From: Sphingobacterium sp. lm-10
GTDB taxonomy: Bacteria; Bacteroidota; Bacteroidia; Sphingobacteriales; Sphingobacteriaceae
Direction of reading: 5' to 3'
DNA length: 64,000 nt
Assembly: GCF_023554555.1 (NCBI RefSeq)
Contig: NZ_JAMJWC010000001.1
Span: 62,001-126,000, forward strand
The notes beneath the pieces were generated by a model that did no database searches, was not told the origin of the DNA, and saw nothing but the letters and a program-made list of their open reading frames with translations. This document shows, piece by piece, positions 8,873 to 18,125 of this stretch (positions are counted from its first letter, which is position 1; every line of letters starts with the position of its first letter). Position numbers and translations under genes: made by a program.

Positions 8873-10198
8873 ATGAATGCGTTTGAAATACGTGGCGGTA
8901 AGCCATTAAGTGGAGAGATTATTCCACAGGGAGCCAAGAATGAAGCATTGCAGATAATTTCTGCCGTATTATTGTCTTCTGAAAAGATCACCATCAGCAA
9001 TATCCCCGATATTAAAGATGTCAATAAATTAATAGATCTGCTGGCAGCGCTAGGCGTTTCTGTCAACCGCCTAAACGATGATACGTACGAGTTTGAGGCA
9101 AAGGATATCAACATCGATTATTTCCAGTCCGAAGAATTTAAGAAAAAAGGGGGCAGCTTACGCGGATCGATTATGATCGTAGGACCATTATTGGCTCGCT
9201 TCGGTAAAGCCGCAATTCCAAAACCAGGAGGGGACAAAATTGGCCGTAGAAGGCTTGATACGCACTTTTTGGGCTTTGAAAAATTGGGAGCTAAATTTAC
9301 GTACGATGCTGAAAAGCACTTCTTTAATGTAGATGCTACCCAATTGCAGGGCACTTACATCCTGATGGATGAAGCATCGGTAACCGGAACGGCAAACATT
9401 GTGATGGCAGCCGTATTAGCTAAAGGTACGACGACAATCTACAATGCAGCTTGCGAACCCTACTTGCAACAATTGTGTAAAATGTTGAACCGTATGGGGG
9501 CTAATATCTCCGGTATCGGCTCTAACTTGCTGACAATCGAAGGTGTAGAAAAATTGGGTGGTACGACACATAGGATGCTGCCAGATATGATCGAAATCGG
9601 ATCATTTATCGGACTAGCTGCGATGACCGGCTCCGAAATAACCATCAAAGATGTTTGTTTTCAGGAGTTAGGCATTATTCCTTCTGTATTTGCTCGATTG
9701 GGAATAAAATTTGAACTTCGTGGAGACGATATTTACATACCTGCTCAAAATAGCTACGAAATAGATACGTTCATCGACGGATCTATCTTGACCATTTCGG
9801 ACGCGCCATGGCCTGGTTTTACACCAGACTTACTGAGTATTGTATTAGTTACCGCTATACAAGCTAAAGGAAATGTACTCATTCATCAAAAGATGTTCGA
9901 AAGCCGTTTGTTTTTCGTAGACAAGCTGATTGATATGGGTGCGCAGATTATCTTATGCGATCCACACCGTGCTACGGTAATAGGCTTAAATAAGCAAAAT
10001 ACCTTGCGTGGAATTGAGATGACTTCGCCAGATATTCGAGCTGGGGTTTCGCTTTTAATTGCCGCATTGTCTGCGCAAGGCACCTCTGTTATTCATAATA
10101 TAGAACAAATTGAACGAGGTTATCAGCATATTGAAAAACGCTTAAAAGCACTGGGTGCAGATATTCGTCGTGTAGAAGCCTCACCACAAGGTCATTAG
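8873..10198 (+). CDS. murA: MurA, UDP-N-acetylglucosamine 1-carboxyvinyltransferase
   Basis: Transfers enolpyruvate from PEP to UDP-GlcNAc, the first committed step of peptidoglycan synthesis in the cytoplasm. The start at 8873 gives MNAFEIRGGKPLSGE, the normal family N-terminus, and 441 residues; an in-frame ATG at 8855 would add six residues and lies five bases after the palindrome. Visible motifs are PQGAKNEALQ with the catalytic Lys, RGSI..GPLLARFG, and ITGEASVTGT-like DEASVTGTANIV. The active-site loop reads PGGDKIG, so the Cys that fosfomycin alkylates in E. coli MurA (Cys115) is Asp121 here (codon 9233-9235). The same change is known from the MurA of Mycobacterium tuberculosis and Chlamydia, which are insensitive to the drug. 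Confidence 0.96.
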   Translation: MNAFEIRGGKPLSGEIIPQGAKNEALQIISAVLLSSEKITISNIPDIKDVNKLIDLLAALGVSVNRLNDDTYEFEAKDINIDYFQSEEFKKKGGSLRGSIMIVGPLLARFGKAAIPKPGGDKIGRRRLDTHFLGFEKLGAKFTYDAEKHFFNVDATQLQGTYILMDEASVTGTANIVMAAVLAKGTTTIYNAACEPYLQQLCKMLNRMGANISGIGSNLLTIEGVEKLGGTTHRMLPDMIEIGSFIGLAAMTGSEITIKDVCFQELGIIPSVFARLGIKFELRGDDIYIPAQNSYEIDTFIDGSILTISDAPWPGFTPDLLSIVLVTAIQAKGNVLIHQKMFESRLFFVDKLIDMGAQIILCDPHRATVIGLNKQNTLRGIEMTSPDIRAGVSLLIAALSAQGTSVIHNIEQIERGYQHIEKRLKALGADIRRVEASPQGH

Positions 10199-10236
10199 AT
10201 GTTTTTGATTTTTTTTACTTATTGCAGAATACTTTA

Positions 10237-10244
10237 TATCTTTG
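10237..10244 (+). promoter_or_regulatory. Candidate -7 element for the YceI lipoprotein gene
   Basis: TATCTTTG fits the Bacteroidota -7 consensus, 37 nt before the ATG at 10282. A T-rich tract precedes it, but there is no TTTG at the usual 19-21 nt spacing. Confidence 0.5.
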
Positions 10245-10281
10245 TTGCAAATTAGATGTTTAAACATTAAATAGATCAATC

Positions 10282-10911
10282 ATGAAAAGAATGACAGTAG
10301 TAGCGGCAGCAGCTGCATTAATTTTGTCGGCATGTGCTGGCAATCCAGAAGGTAAAAAAGCAGATACAGCAGATGCTGTTGAAGCGGGCGAATCAGTAGG
10401 AACAGCATACGATGTAGATACTACGCATTCATCATTAGTATGGAAAGGTACTAAAGTAACTGGTGCTCACGAAGGTACAGTAGACATCAAATCTGGCTCT
10501 CTATTAGTAGATAACGAAGCGGTTACTGGTGGTAACTTTGTGTTGGATATGAACACCATCAGCTCAACTGACTTAGAAGGCGAGTACAAAAACAACTTGG
10601 ATGGTCACTTGAAAAACGAAGATTTCTTTAATGTTACAGCTCACCCAGAAGCTACATTCCAGATCACAGAAGTGCGTGAAGGAGCATCAGCAAATCAAGT
10701 AATTATTTCTGGTAACTTAACGATCAAAGGTATTTCTAAAAATATCACTTTCGACGCAAATGTAGAAGAGATCACCGAAACAACTGTAAAAGTGAATGCT
10801 GATTTCAACATCACACGTGCAGATTGGGGAGTTAACTACACAGGTAAAGAAGATGATTTGATTTCTAAAGAAATCAACTTCAAAGTGAAATTAGTCGCAA
10901 ACAAAGCCTAA
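10282..10911 (+). CDS. YceI-family lipoprotein
   Basis: A 209-residue exported lipoprotein. The N-terminus has a short basic start, a hydrophobic core and a lipobox ending LSAC (Cys17), then a flexible acidic linker to about residue 40. The rest is a YceI-like lipocalin-fold beta barrel, with the typical opening YDVDTTHSSLVWKGTK and later HLKNEDFFNV..HPEATFQ and ISGNLTIKGISKNI. Family members bind isoprenoid or polyprenoid-like lipids; the ligand here is unknown. It is transcribed alone, with its own promoter candidate and a strong terminator. Confidence 0.88.
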   Translation: MKRMTVVAAAAALILSACAGNPEGKKADTADAVEAGESVGTAYDVDTTHSSLVWKGTKVTGAHEGTVDIKSGSLLVDNEAVTGGNFVLDMNTISSTDLEGEYKNNLDGHLKNEDFFNVTAHPEATFQITEVREGASANQVIISGNLTIKGISKNITFDANVEEITETTVKVNADFNITRADWGVNYTGKEDDLISKEINFKVKLVANKA

Positions 10912-10948
10912 CACATACAGGTAGTCCTATAAATACGGGACTATTTAT

Positions 10949-10983
10949 AAAAACCTACAGAAATATTTTCTGTAGGTTTTTTT
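10949..10983 (+). terminator. Intrinsic terminator after the YceI gene
   Basis: Perfect 15-bp stem (10949-10963 with 10967-10981, core AACCTACAGAAA) with a 3-nt loop, running into seven T residues. Confidence 0.9.
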
Positions 10984-11076
10984 ATGCCGTAAAATGCGGT
11001 TTACTTTTTAAATTAACAGATCTTAAGCTTTTAAAAGAGGTGCTTTTTTGTATATTTAGGCCTTAAAGTTTGAACT

Positions 11077-12273
11077 ATGAAAACTATTGATGATTTAAAT
11101 TTTTCGGGTAAAAAAGCGCTTATTCGTGTGGATTTCAACGTGCCATTGGATGACGATTTCAATATAACCGATGATAATCGTATACAAGGTGCTGTGCCGA
11201 CCATACAAAAGATCTTGAAAGATGGTGGGTCAGTTATCCTGATGTCTCATCTCGGTAGACCAAAAGATGGTCCTGTAGAGAAATACTCTTTGAAGCATAT
11301 TGTAAAACACCTTTCGAAAGTACTGGGTGTAGAGGTGCAATTTGCTAACGACTGTATCGGTAGTGAGGCTACAGATAAAGCTGCTTCTTTGAAAGCGGGT
11401 GAAGTATTACTGTTAGAAAACCTTCGTTTCTATAAAGAAGAAGAGAAAGGCGATCAGGATTTTGCAAAAAAATTGGCTGCCTTAGGAGATGTATATGTAA
11501 ATGATGCATTCGGAACGGCACACCGCGCACATGCTTCCACCGCTGTGATCGCAGAAAACTTTCCAAAGAATAAATTCGTTGGTTACCTAATGGCCAAAGA
11601 AATTGAAAATGCCGAAAAGGTAATGAACCACCCAACAAGACCGTTTACCGCCATCATGGGTGGTGCGAAGGTTTCTGATAAATTGGAGCTCATTGAAGCC
11701 TTGTTGGATAAAGTGGACAACCTTATTATCGGTGGCGGAATGGCCTACACTTTCGTGAAAGCACGTGGTGGCGAGATTGGTAAGTCACTGGTAGAGTTAG
11801 ATAAACTGGATTTGGCAAATGCTTTGGTGAAGAAAGCAGAAGAAAAAAACGTGAATCTCGTATTGCCTACTGATGCACAGATTGCTGATCGATTCGCCAA
11901 TGATGCAGAAGTATACAATGGTGCAAACGATGCTATTCCTGCTGATAAGCAAGGTTTGGATATCGGTTCAGAATCGGGTGAGCATTTTGCCGAGGTGATT
12001 AGTGCTTCGAATACACTGCTATGGAATGGTCCAATGGGTGTGTTTGAAATGGATACCTTCGCAAAAGGTACGCGCGTGGTGGCAGATGCGGTGGTAAAAG
12101 CTACCGAAAGAGGTGCATTTTCACTAATTGGTGGTGGTGATTCTGCTGCTGCGGTTTCTAAATTTGGTATGACCGAGCATGTGAGTTACGTAAGTACCGG
12201 TGGCGGCGCTTTATTAGAATACATGGAAGGCAAAACGCTACCTGGTGTTAAAGCGATCTCCGAAGGAGAATAA
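11077..12273 (+). CDS. pgk: Phosphoglycerate kinase
   Basis: Glycolytic enzyme converting 1,3-bisphosphoglycerate and ADP to 3-phosphoglycerate and ATP. Its 398 residues hold the full set of family motifs: [10 protein letters not shown] at 18-27, [53 protein letters not shown], and the C-terminal GGGDSAAAV and [10 protein letters not shown] that bind the nucleotide. A possible -7 element, TATATTTA (one base off consensus), lies at 11051. It is a single gene, bounded by the YceI terminator and a strong terminator of its own. Confidence 0.98.
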   Translation: MKTIDDLNFSGKKALIRVDFNVPLDDDFNITDDNRIQGAVPTIQKILKDGGSVILMSHLGRPKDGPVEKYSLKHIVKHLSKVLGVEVQFANDCIGSEATDKAASLKAGEVLLLENLRFYKEEEKGDQDFAKKLAALGDVYVNDAFGTAHRAHASTAVIAENFPKNKFVGYLMAKEIENAEKVMNHPTRPFTAIMGGAKVSDKLELIEALLDKVDNLIIGGGMAYTFVKARGGEIGKSLVELDKLDLANALVKKAEEKNVNLVLPTDAQIADRFANDAEVYNGANDAIPADKQGLDIGSESGEHFAEVISASNTLLWNGPMGVFEMDTFAKGTRVVADAVVKATERGAFSLIGGGDSAAAVSKFGMTEHVSYVSTGGGALLEYMEGKTLPGVKAISEGE

Positions 12274-12300
12274 ATTGTAAAAACACATTTTATTATACAT

Positions 12301-12339
12301 AAAAAAGGTTCATTCGATTTTTTCGGATGAACCTTTTTT
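12301..12339. terminator. Bidirectional terminator between pgk and the convergent minus-strand gene
   Basis: About 16-17 bp stem with one G-U pair (arms AAAAAAGGTTCATTCGA and TCGGATGAACCTTTTTT) flanked by A and T runs, so it can serve transcription from both sides. Confidence 0.9.
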
Positions 12340-12367
12340 GTGCTAAGGAATATCGCTAATGCGGAAA

Positions 12368-15202
12368 TTAATAGGTGTAACTAAAGTTGAATACAGGAAC
12401 GACGCGTTGCGAAGCGCGATTGTCGTTGATGTAAATGCCTTGTACTCCTATATTTATATCAGGCAAAACGTAGCGTAAGAAATTGACATCAGCGGATAGG
12501 CCTAAGCCGAATGTCTTCGGAGCCAATCCTGAGTCTTGTATATTTTGATAATCAGAAAAAAGGCGTGCCTGAATGCGTTTTACATAAACCAGTGGTCCTA
12601 CAGTCCAATCCGGATAAGCGATCGGCAATCGGTACGATAGCAATACCGTGTTGTCCACTCTAGGAGATGGGAAATACCCAAAACCGCTGACTACCGGGAT
12701 GTCATTGTTGAATAAATAGGAGCCTGTTTTATGCTGAAAGCTCATTCGTATTTGCAGACCATGATTCAGCATCAATCCCGGGAGGAAGAAGCCTGTTCTA
12801 ATCGAAAAAATCTGCCCATCTATGGCCTCAGCGGCAAAAGGTAAATGTCGATATGTTATATTGAAATTTTGGCCCCACCGGGGCTGCAAATCCATCACAC
12901 TGCGTCGCATGTTACGGTTGAAATAAGCTTGGTAATTCAATGGAAATGCAATCTCTTCATTAAAATTATTGAGTTGCATATTCACATCGTATCGCTTAAG
13001 ATAGGAGCTGCCTAAATTTACACCGTAGCTATAGATCATATGCTGCCTAAATATGGAGAATGGTATTTGTACATTCGCTGCATAATAATGTTCTCTCCAA
13101 TCAAATTGCGCGTAAGTATCATCCGGTAGTCGCGCTTGGCCAATCTGTCCCCTGTTTTCGTAGCGAAGGGTGAATCTTGGATAGTATTTGGCATAGGTGA
13201 GGTCGGCGCTGTAGATACTTTTGCGGATATCTGTATCATATTCATAACCCAAAGTAATCTGTGAGGTGTTTAAGAGATCGTTGGCCAACCAAAATAAGCC
13301 TGGTCTAAAGTTATCAAGACTTTCAAAATTATTGCTACTAATCGATAAGCTATGGAAGTTGAAGAGGCTTGAGATGGTATGGTAGGGCCGACTAAGGGCG
13401 GTATCTAATGCTAATTTCGGCAAAGAAATACTGTTTAAGTCTTTCTGTCCTGTATCATCTTGGTCATAAAGCACATTTTTAATAGAGGATGCAGAGACCA
13501 CCTGCATGTCGATTATAGGCTGCATTACGATCTGCTGGCCATCTGGTGTGTACTCATTAAAGATCACCGAATCAGAAGGCATCATGGAAGGATTAAATGC
13601 GCCGTATAGTGCATTCGTCAGCTGTTGAATAGATTTTGTGCCACTATCCCAACGATATATATTATCAATACCATTGTAGTGTGCTTTGTAAATAATATCG
13701 TCTCCAGCATATATAGGACGTTCTAAATGCTGTTGATCCCAGGGTAAAATTGGTGCATATTGGTTGTTTACGGTGTTAAATTCGAATAAGGTAGTGCCGA
13801 GATCGGAGACCGCAATACAAACGATCTTTTGGCCACTGCTGTGGTATTGCGGTTGCTGAATATGTATTCCTTCTGGTAGTAAGAATTCTTCGGCAACAGA
13901 TTTAGCCGCAATATCGTATATCAATATACTGCTTCGGCCTGCCGGGTCAAGGCGTATTGCGGCCAATTTACTGTTGTCCGGAGATAATACCGGAGTGTAC
14001 ACAAAGTCGGGTAAATAGAGTGTCTCTCTGCGTTTGGTTTGCCAATCCATCAAATGGATCACTTGAAAAGTGTTTTTTCCATACCGTGCGTTTTTACGAA
14101 CTTCATCCCACACCATCATCCCATTGTTAATGTGATAATAGGGCATTAGTTGCTGCCCTGTGTAGGCAATATGTTGTGCTTTTCCATCCATAATGGACAC
14201 GATCTGCGGTATTTTTTGTGGTCCTTGAAATAAAGCAAAGAGCTTTCCGTCGTCATATTGAGGGAGTACATAGTTTTGAGGGTAACGACTAGAGGGTACT
14301 GCCAGATGGTTCATCATTTCTTTTCCTTCGGCCTCTTGAGTCCAAATATTCCCGATAGAATCTATAGCGCTTTGGTATAATCTTCTGCTATTATAAGTAC
14401 GCGTCTGTCCGTGCAATGCTTTATAAAAGTTAAAAGGCCTGAATAGATTCCGTCGCATTTCTTCCAACATGGTTTCTCTGATTTCATAGCCAAACTGATT
14501 GGTCAGGTGTACATTCATGAGGTACCCAGTAAGGTAAAAATTGGGCGTGATATCTTTGAAAGAGCCTAGTATGTTTTTGTCAAAAGTATAGGATCTGCCA
14601 CTAACTTCATTGGCACGAAGTGGCATAAACCAAGCGGGCATCCGCCCGCGCCCGCCCGTAGAAAATTGGGTTTCTGTTGCTACTGCATCTCCTTCAAAAT
14701 ACCATGCTGGGAGATGTAAGCCAAACAAGGCAAAGGCAAATTGTTCCAAAAATGGCGCCGTAAATCTACCTGTCAATTTGTCCATTTGTGCCACATGTCG
14801 TAGTTCGTGCTGGGCTAGGTTTTGCAACCATTCTACGTTACTCGCTACACCACTCGGTAGGGGGAAGAACTCAGTTTTGCGTGGTGCAAGTTGTACAAAT
14901 CCATTTTGCAATATATGATTGGCATGTAGAATCACTGGGATATTTTTGGGATTCGTACCCAAATCTGCGTTTGCATAATGGCGCATAGTATCTAGATCAT
15001 GCGATAGGAGAGAAGCCTGCCGACGGTAGGTCTTTGGAAAAATAATACGATGATGACGCAAATTAAACTGCTCCCATTTAATACGCGGATCCACCTGTTC
15101 GTTGTCAATAATCTGACCAATTGTATTATGTGAATTGATTATATATATTAATACAGTTAAAATCTTGATTAAGAAGTTTTTATAATTCAATATTTTGTTC
15201 AT
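12368..15202 (-). CDS. Exported gluzincin-like peptidase with TolB-like propeller and probable outer-membrane barrel
   Basis: A 944-residue protein with no gene name I recognise. A hydrophobic N-terminal export segment covers about residues 9-24. Residues 40-280 look like a peptidase MA (M1-like) domain: HELRH at 132-136, then Glu170 in WYFEGDA 34 residues on, which would complete a zinc site. Residues about 290-600 contain repeated WD40/TolB-type beta-propeller blades (for example LSPDNSKLAAIRLDP). The last 300 residues are rich in alternating aromatic strands and end in FNFSYTY, as in outer-membrane beta barrels. Inferred location is the outer membrane, with the peptidase and propeller periplasmic or at the surface. 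It is transcribed alone; substrate unknown. Confidence 0.72.
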   Translation of the reverse strand: MNKILNYKNFLIKILTVLIYIINSHNTIGQIIDNEQVDPRIKWEQFNLRHHRIIFPKTYRRQASLLSHDLDTMRHYANADLGTNPKNIPVILHANHILQNGFVQLAPRKTEFFPLPSGVASNVEWLQNLAQHELRHVAQMDKLTGRFTAPFLEQFAFALFGLHLPAWYFEGDAVATETQFSTGGRGRMPAWFMPLRANEVSGRSYTFDKNILGSFKDITPNFYLTGYLMNVHLTNQFGYEIRETMLEEMRRNLFRPFNFYKALHGQTRTYNSRRLYQSAIDSIGNIWTQEAEGKEMMNHLAVPSSRYPQNYVLPQYDDGKLFALFQGPQKIPQIVSIMDGKAQHIAYTGQQLMPYYHINNGMMVWDEVRKNARYGKNTFQVIHLMDWQTKRRETLYLPDFVYTPVLSPDNSKLAAIRLDPAGRSSILIYDIAAKSVAEEFLLPEGIHIQQPQYHSSGQKIVCIAVSDLGTTLFEFNTVNNQYAPILPWDQQHLERPIYAGDDIIYKAHYNGIDNIYRWDSGTKSIQQLTNALYGAFNPSMMPSDSVIFNEYTPDGQQIVMQPIIDMQVVSASSIKNVLYDQDDTGQKDLNSISLPKLALDTALSRPYHTISSLFNFHSLSISSNNFESLDNFRPGLFWLANDLLNTSQITLGYEYDTDIRKSIYSADLTYAKYYPRFTLRYENRGQIGQARLPDDTYAQFDWREHYYAANVQIPFSIFRQHMIYSYGVNLGSSYLKRYDVNMQLNNFNEEIAFPLNYQAYFNRNMRRSVMDLQPRWGQNFNITYRHLPFAAEAIDGQIFSIRTGFFLPGLMLNHGLQIRMSFQHKTGSYLFNNDIPVVSGFGYFPSPRVDNTVLLSYRLPIAYPDWTVGPLVYVKRIQARLFSDYQNIQDSGLAPKTFGLGLSADVNFLRYVLPDINIGVQGIYINDNRASQRVVPVFNFSYTY

Positions 15203-15849
15203 TTACGCATAAAGCTAAATTTGTTAGTAATGTTTTTTGTCTTTGTATTTATAAATTATTGATATATATTATGTATATATCTGATTTTATGATAAATATA
15301 TATATTTTTAAAGGTGTTTAATTGCCGTTAAATATTGCTTAATATCTTCATTATTGGCCAGTATGTGGTTATTATTATTACAGGTTAAAGCTAAACTATT
15401 TCTGGATAAAATCCATGCATGCTGCTTATTAAACTATAAAAAAATGTTTCATGAATTTGGGGAATTCGTTACTTTCCTTACTGTCCGATTTGCTGATGTT
15501 ACCTGCTTCTGTATTTTTTATTTTCCTTCAGGTCACATAGCCGGTGGTATTTTTGCGAGATGTTCTGGCCAAAAAAAGTCATGATAGAATTGTTTACTCG
15601 GCACCTCACTCAATCGCTTCGTTATAACACAAATTGCACATTAATCAACAGGAAAATTTTGACTGACATCATGTCTTGTATTAATTCGGTTTAGTAAAGA
15701 TTAGAGGTCGTGTGAAGTGGTCTAAATTTTATAAAATGAAGATATTCATGTCGTAAAATTTAATTAGTGATTTCCGGCAAAATACCCGACTTTTGCAAGC
15801 AAATTAGCAGATCAACACCAATGTAGGGTTTATAAAAAGAGAGGGCATT
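15203..15849. other. AT-rich 647-bp intergenic region
   Basis: It separates the divergent genes at 15202 (minus) and 15850 (plus). The first 110 bases are very rich in A and T, with runs of TATATA. One consensus-like TATTTTTG occurs at 15548-15555 without a matching upstream box. A reading frame at 15354-15584 starts with TTG, is Cys- and Phe-rich and resembles nothing I know. I see no RNA gene, repeat or mobile element. Confidence 0.6.
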
Positions 15850-17223
15850 ATGGAAGAACTAGACATGCAGGTAGAGCGCATCGAGCTGCTCATCGAACAA
15901 GGTGATATGCTCTCTTTGGAGGAATACCTTAACGAACTAAATATTTCTGATGTGGAGGAACTCATCGATGAGCTTCCGGAACATGGTCCTTTATTTTTAG
16001 AAACGTTAAGTATAAAAAGGGCAATCAACGTTTTCCGGATTCTTGACTTTCCCACACAAGAACGGATTATCAAAAAACTCTCTGCTGCCAAGGTGCGAGA
16101 GTTGATCAATGAAATGCCTCCAGATGACCGGACATCTTTTTTAGGGGAATTGAAAGGTGATGCGGTAAAGCGGATCATTATTATGCTCTCCCCGGAAGAG
16201 CGGAAAGAAGCATTGTCGTTATTAGGTTATCCAGAAGATAGTGTCGGTCGTTTGATGACACCGGATTATATTACTGTCAAATCGCATTGGTCTATACCAC
16301 GTGTACTTGATCATATACGACGCTACGGTAAAGCTTCTGAGACGATAGATGTATTGTACGTTATTGATGCCGAAGGGAAGCTGATTGATGATATCCGAAT
16401 TAAGGATGTGCTGCTTGCCGATCCTGAAAACACGGTAGAAGATCTGATCGACAACCGCCTGATTAAATTATATGCAGACGATCCGCAGGAAGAAGCCGTG
16501 ACTGTCTTTCGTATGAACAACCGTGTCGCACTTCCTGTAGTAGACCACCAGGATATTATGTTGGGTATCGTAACGATTGATGATATACTCTGGGTAGCTA
16601 ACGAAGAATATACCGAAGATATGCAGCGTTTTGGAGGTACTGAGGCGCTAGATGAGCCATATATGGATGTCTCTATCTATCAACTCGTCTCTAAGCGAGC
16701 AGGCTGGCTGGTAGTGCTTTTTATCGGGCAGTTATTTACAGCATCAGTAATTGAACATTATGAAGCACGTTTAACCGTCGCACTTTTGGCCTTAGTGCCG
16801 CTAATTATGTCTAGCGGAGGAAATACCGGTTCTCAGGCATCCACATTGATTATACAGGCGATGGCTTTGGGTGAGGTAACGCTCGGCGATTGGTGGCGCG
16901 TGATGAAACGAGAAATTCTATCCGGCCTTGCATTAGGAGTTATTCTGGGTATTCTTGGATTTGTACGCATCGGAGCTTGGCAAGCCTTTACGGCTTCCTA
17001 TGGAGAGTATTGGCAACTTTTGGCTGGCGCGGTATCTTTGTCATTGGTGTGTATTGTGCTATGGGGTTCGTTGGTAGGGTCTATGTTGCCGTTCATCTTG
17101 CGTCGTTGTGGCGCAGATCCCGCTAGCTCATCAGCGCCATTCGTATCGACCTTGGTAGACGTTTCTGGCTTGTTTATTTACTTTACTTTCATTTCGCTCA
17201 TTCTGAAAGATGTGCTGCAATAA
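15850..17223 (+). CDS. mgtE: Magnesium transporter MgtE
   Basis: Inner-membrane Mg2+ channel of 457 residues with the usual three parts. The N-terminal helical domain covers about residues 1-130 (ELIDELPEHG, LSPEERKEAL). Two CBS domains cover about 130-260, starting at VGRLMTPDYITV. Five C-terminal membrane segments follow from about 285, with the pore signature SSGGNTGSQASTL. In this family the N and CBS domains sense cytoplasmic Mg2+ and close the pore. The gene is isolated, with a long AT-rich leader region upstream and tRNA-Asn about 100 nt downstream. Confidence 0.95.
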   Translation: MEELDMQVERIELLIEQGDMLSLEEYLNELNISDVEELIDELPEHGPLFLETLSIKRAINVFRILDFPTQERIIKKLSAAKVRELINEMPPDDRTSFLGELKGDAVKRIIIMLSPEERKEALSLLGYPEDSVGRLMTPDYITVKSHWSIPRVLDHIRRYGKASETIDVLYVIDAEGKLIDDIRIKDVLLADPENTVEDLIDNRLIKLYADDPQEEAVTVFRMNNRVALPVVDHQDIMLGIVTIDDILWVANEEYTEDMQRFGGTEALDEPYMDVSIYQLVSKRAGWLVVLFIGQLFTASVIEHYEARLTVALLALVPLIMSSGGNTGSQASTLIIQAMALGEVTLGDWWRVMKREILSGLALGVILGILGFVRIGAWQAFTASYGEYWQLLAGAVSLSLVCIVLWGSLVGSMLPFILRRCGADPASSSAPFVSTLVDVSGLFIYFTFISLILKDVLQ

Positions 17224-17329
17224 TTATTCTGGTTGGTACTGAATAACTTGTGATTTTTTGGGTAGGAATATTTTGATAATTCCTTAAATCTTCCGAATAT
17301 TGTGTCACCGAAAGCAAACGGGGCAATAT

Positions 17330-17403
17330 TCCTGAATAGCTCAGTTGGTTAGAGCATCTGACTGTTAATCAGAGGGTCGCTGGTTCGAGCCCAGCTTCAG
17401 GAG
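17330..17403 (+). tRNA. tRNA-Asn (GTT), copy 1
   Basis: 74-nt cloverleaf: acceptor TCCTGAA pairs with TTCAGGA, the T arm contains GGTTCGAGCC, and the anticodon GTT is at 17364-17366 between CTGAC and its partner. The discriminator is G. Identical to the copy at 18509. A strong terminator follows. Confidence 0.97.
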
Positions 17404-17408
17404 CAAAT

Positions 17409-17452
17409 AAAAAAGCTGTTTTTCATATAGAAAAACAGCTTTTTTATTTTTT
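17409..17452 (+). terminator. Terminator after tRNA-Asn copy 1
   Basis: 15-bp stem (17409-17423 with 17431-17445, core AAAGCTGTTTTT) around a 7-nt loop, followed by a T-rich run. Confidence 0.9.
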
Positions 17453-17521
17453 GAAAAATGTAGCATGTCTGCATTGGGCATTTTGATAGTAGTGTCTATT
17501 TATGATTCAGTTGCTTTAAGC

Positions 17522-18022
17522 CTAATCCAGATCACCCATTAACTGAGCATTGTTTATCAAAATTTCGACTCGGCTTTTGTCCTCCTTATTGAGCACTGTT
17601 TTTCCTTTGATCTGAATGGGTCGTTCCGATGCTCTAATTTTTTTGTCATCCGAAAGTGTCACTTCAATCATAGCTGGTATACCGTTTTGTCCACAAAACA
17701 TGCACTGATCAATCGGAAGCACGGAGAGTAGAAACTTGTTGTGTCTAATTCCCGCCTTTATCGGAATGACATATCCTTTTAGGATAACTGTTTTGCCATT
17801 CATTGCCGATAATTTCGGAGGAAAGTAGGGTGTGTAAACTTTTTTGCCGTTCTCTGTGGTTACTTTATACATCAGCATATCAAATGTCTCCCAAACGTCG
17901 TTCATGAGCGATTTGTGGTCTGTGAGGTGTTTTGCTTCATTTGTTTTTTGCTGTGCGGGAGCTGCTTTTATCGTAGCGATCAGGCAAAACAATAAAATGC
18001 TTTTTCGGAATAATTTTGTCAT
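17522..18022 (-). CDS. Exported protein of unknown function, DUF3299-like
   Basis: A 166-residue protein with a signal peptide (basic start, hydrophobic 9-18, likely cleavage near AAPAQ at 20-24). The mature part resembles small periplasmic proteins of the DUF3299 type: a WETFDML opening, then MNGKTVILKGYVIPI, then a CMFCG motif about 40 residues on, followed by a beta-rich tail. The CxxC pair could bind a metal or form a disulfide; no function is known to me. It is divergent from the small gene at 18126, and a good promoter lies at 18045-18074. It sits between two identical tRNA-Asn genes. Confidence 0.65.
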   Translation of the reverse strand: MTKLFRKSILLFCLIATIKAAPAQQKTNEAKHLTDHKSLMNDVWETFDMLMYKVTTENGKKVYTPYFPPKLSAMNGKTVILKGYVIPIKAGIRHNKFLLSVLPIDQCMFCGQNGIPAMIEVTLSDDKKIRASERPIQIKGKTVLNKEDKSRVEILINNAQLMGDLD

Positions 18023-18044
18023 TTGGAAATCGATAAGATATAAT

Positions 18045-18074
18045 CAAATATATAAAATTATATTTTATTTGCAA
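18045..18074 (-). promoter_or_regulatory. Promoter of the DUF3299-like gene
   Basis: On the minus strand, a TTG box (18074-18072), a 19-nt spacer and TATATTTG (18052-18045), 22 nt before the ATG. The -33 box is one arm of the inverted repeat GCAAC-AAA-GTTGC (18071-18083) shared with the divergent promoter. Confidence 0.65.
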
Positions 18075-18078
18075 CAAA

Positions 18079-18110
18079 GTTGCTTTTAATGTGTTTTGTG
18101 TTTATTTTTG
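18079..18110 (+). promoter_or_regulatory. Promoter of the small gene at 18126
   Basis: GTTG (18079-18082), a 20-nt spacer and TATTTTTG (18103-18110). It lies 15 nt before the preferred ATG at 18126, so the upstream in-frame ATG at 18096 would precede transcription and is unlikely as a start. Confidence 0.65.
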
Positions 18111-18125
18111 GGAAAAGGCATGTAT

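Noticed and set aside
14610..14918. 102-codon plus-strand frame inside the large minus-strand protease gene
   Set aside because: Antisense to the HELRH region of a clear coding sequence; composition is that of a shadow frame.
15354..15584. Open frame of 76 codons in the AT-rich gap
   Set aside because: It starts with TTG, is rich in Cys and Phe, resembles no family and has no promoter at normal distance; probably chance.
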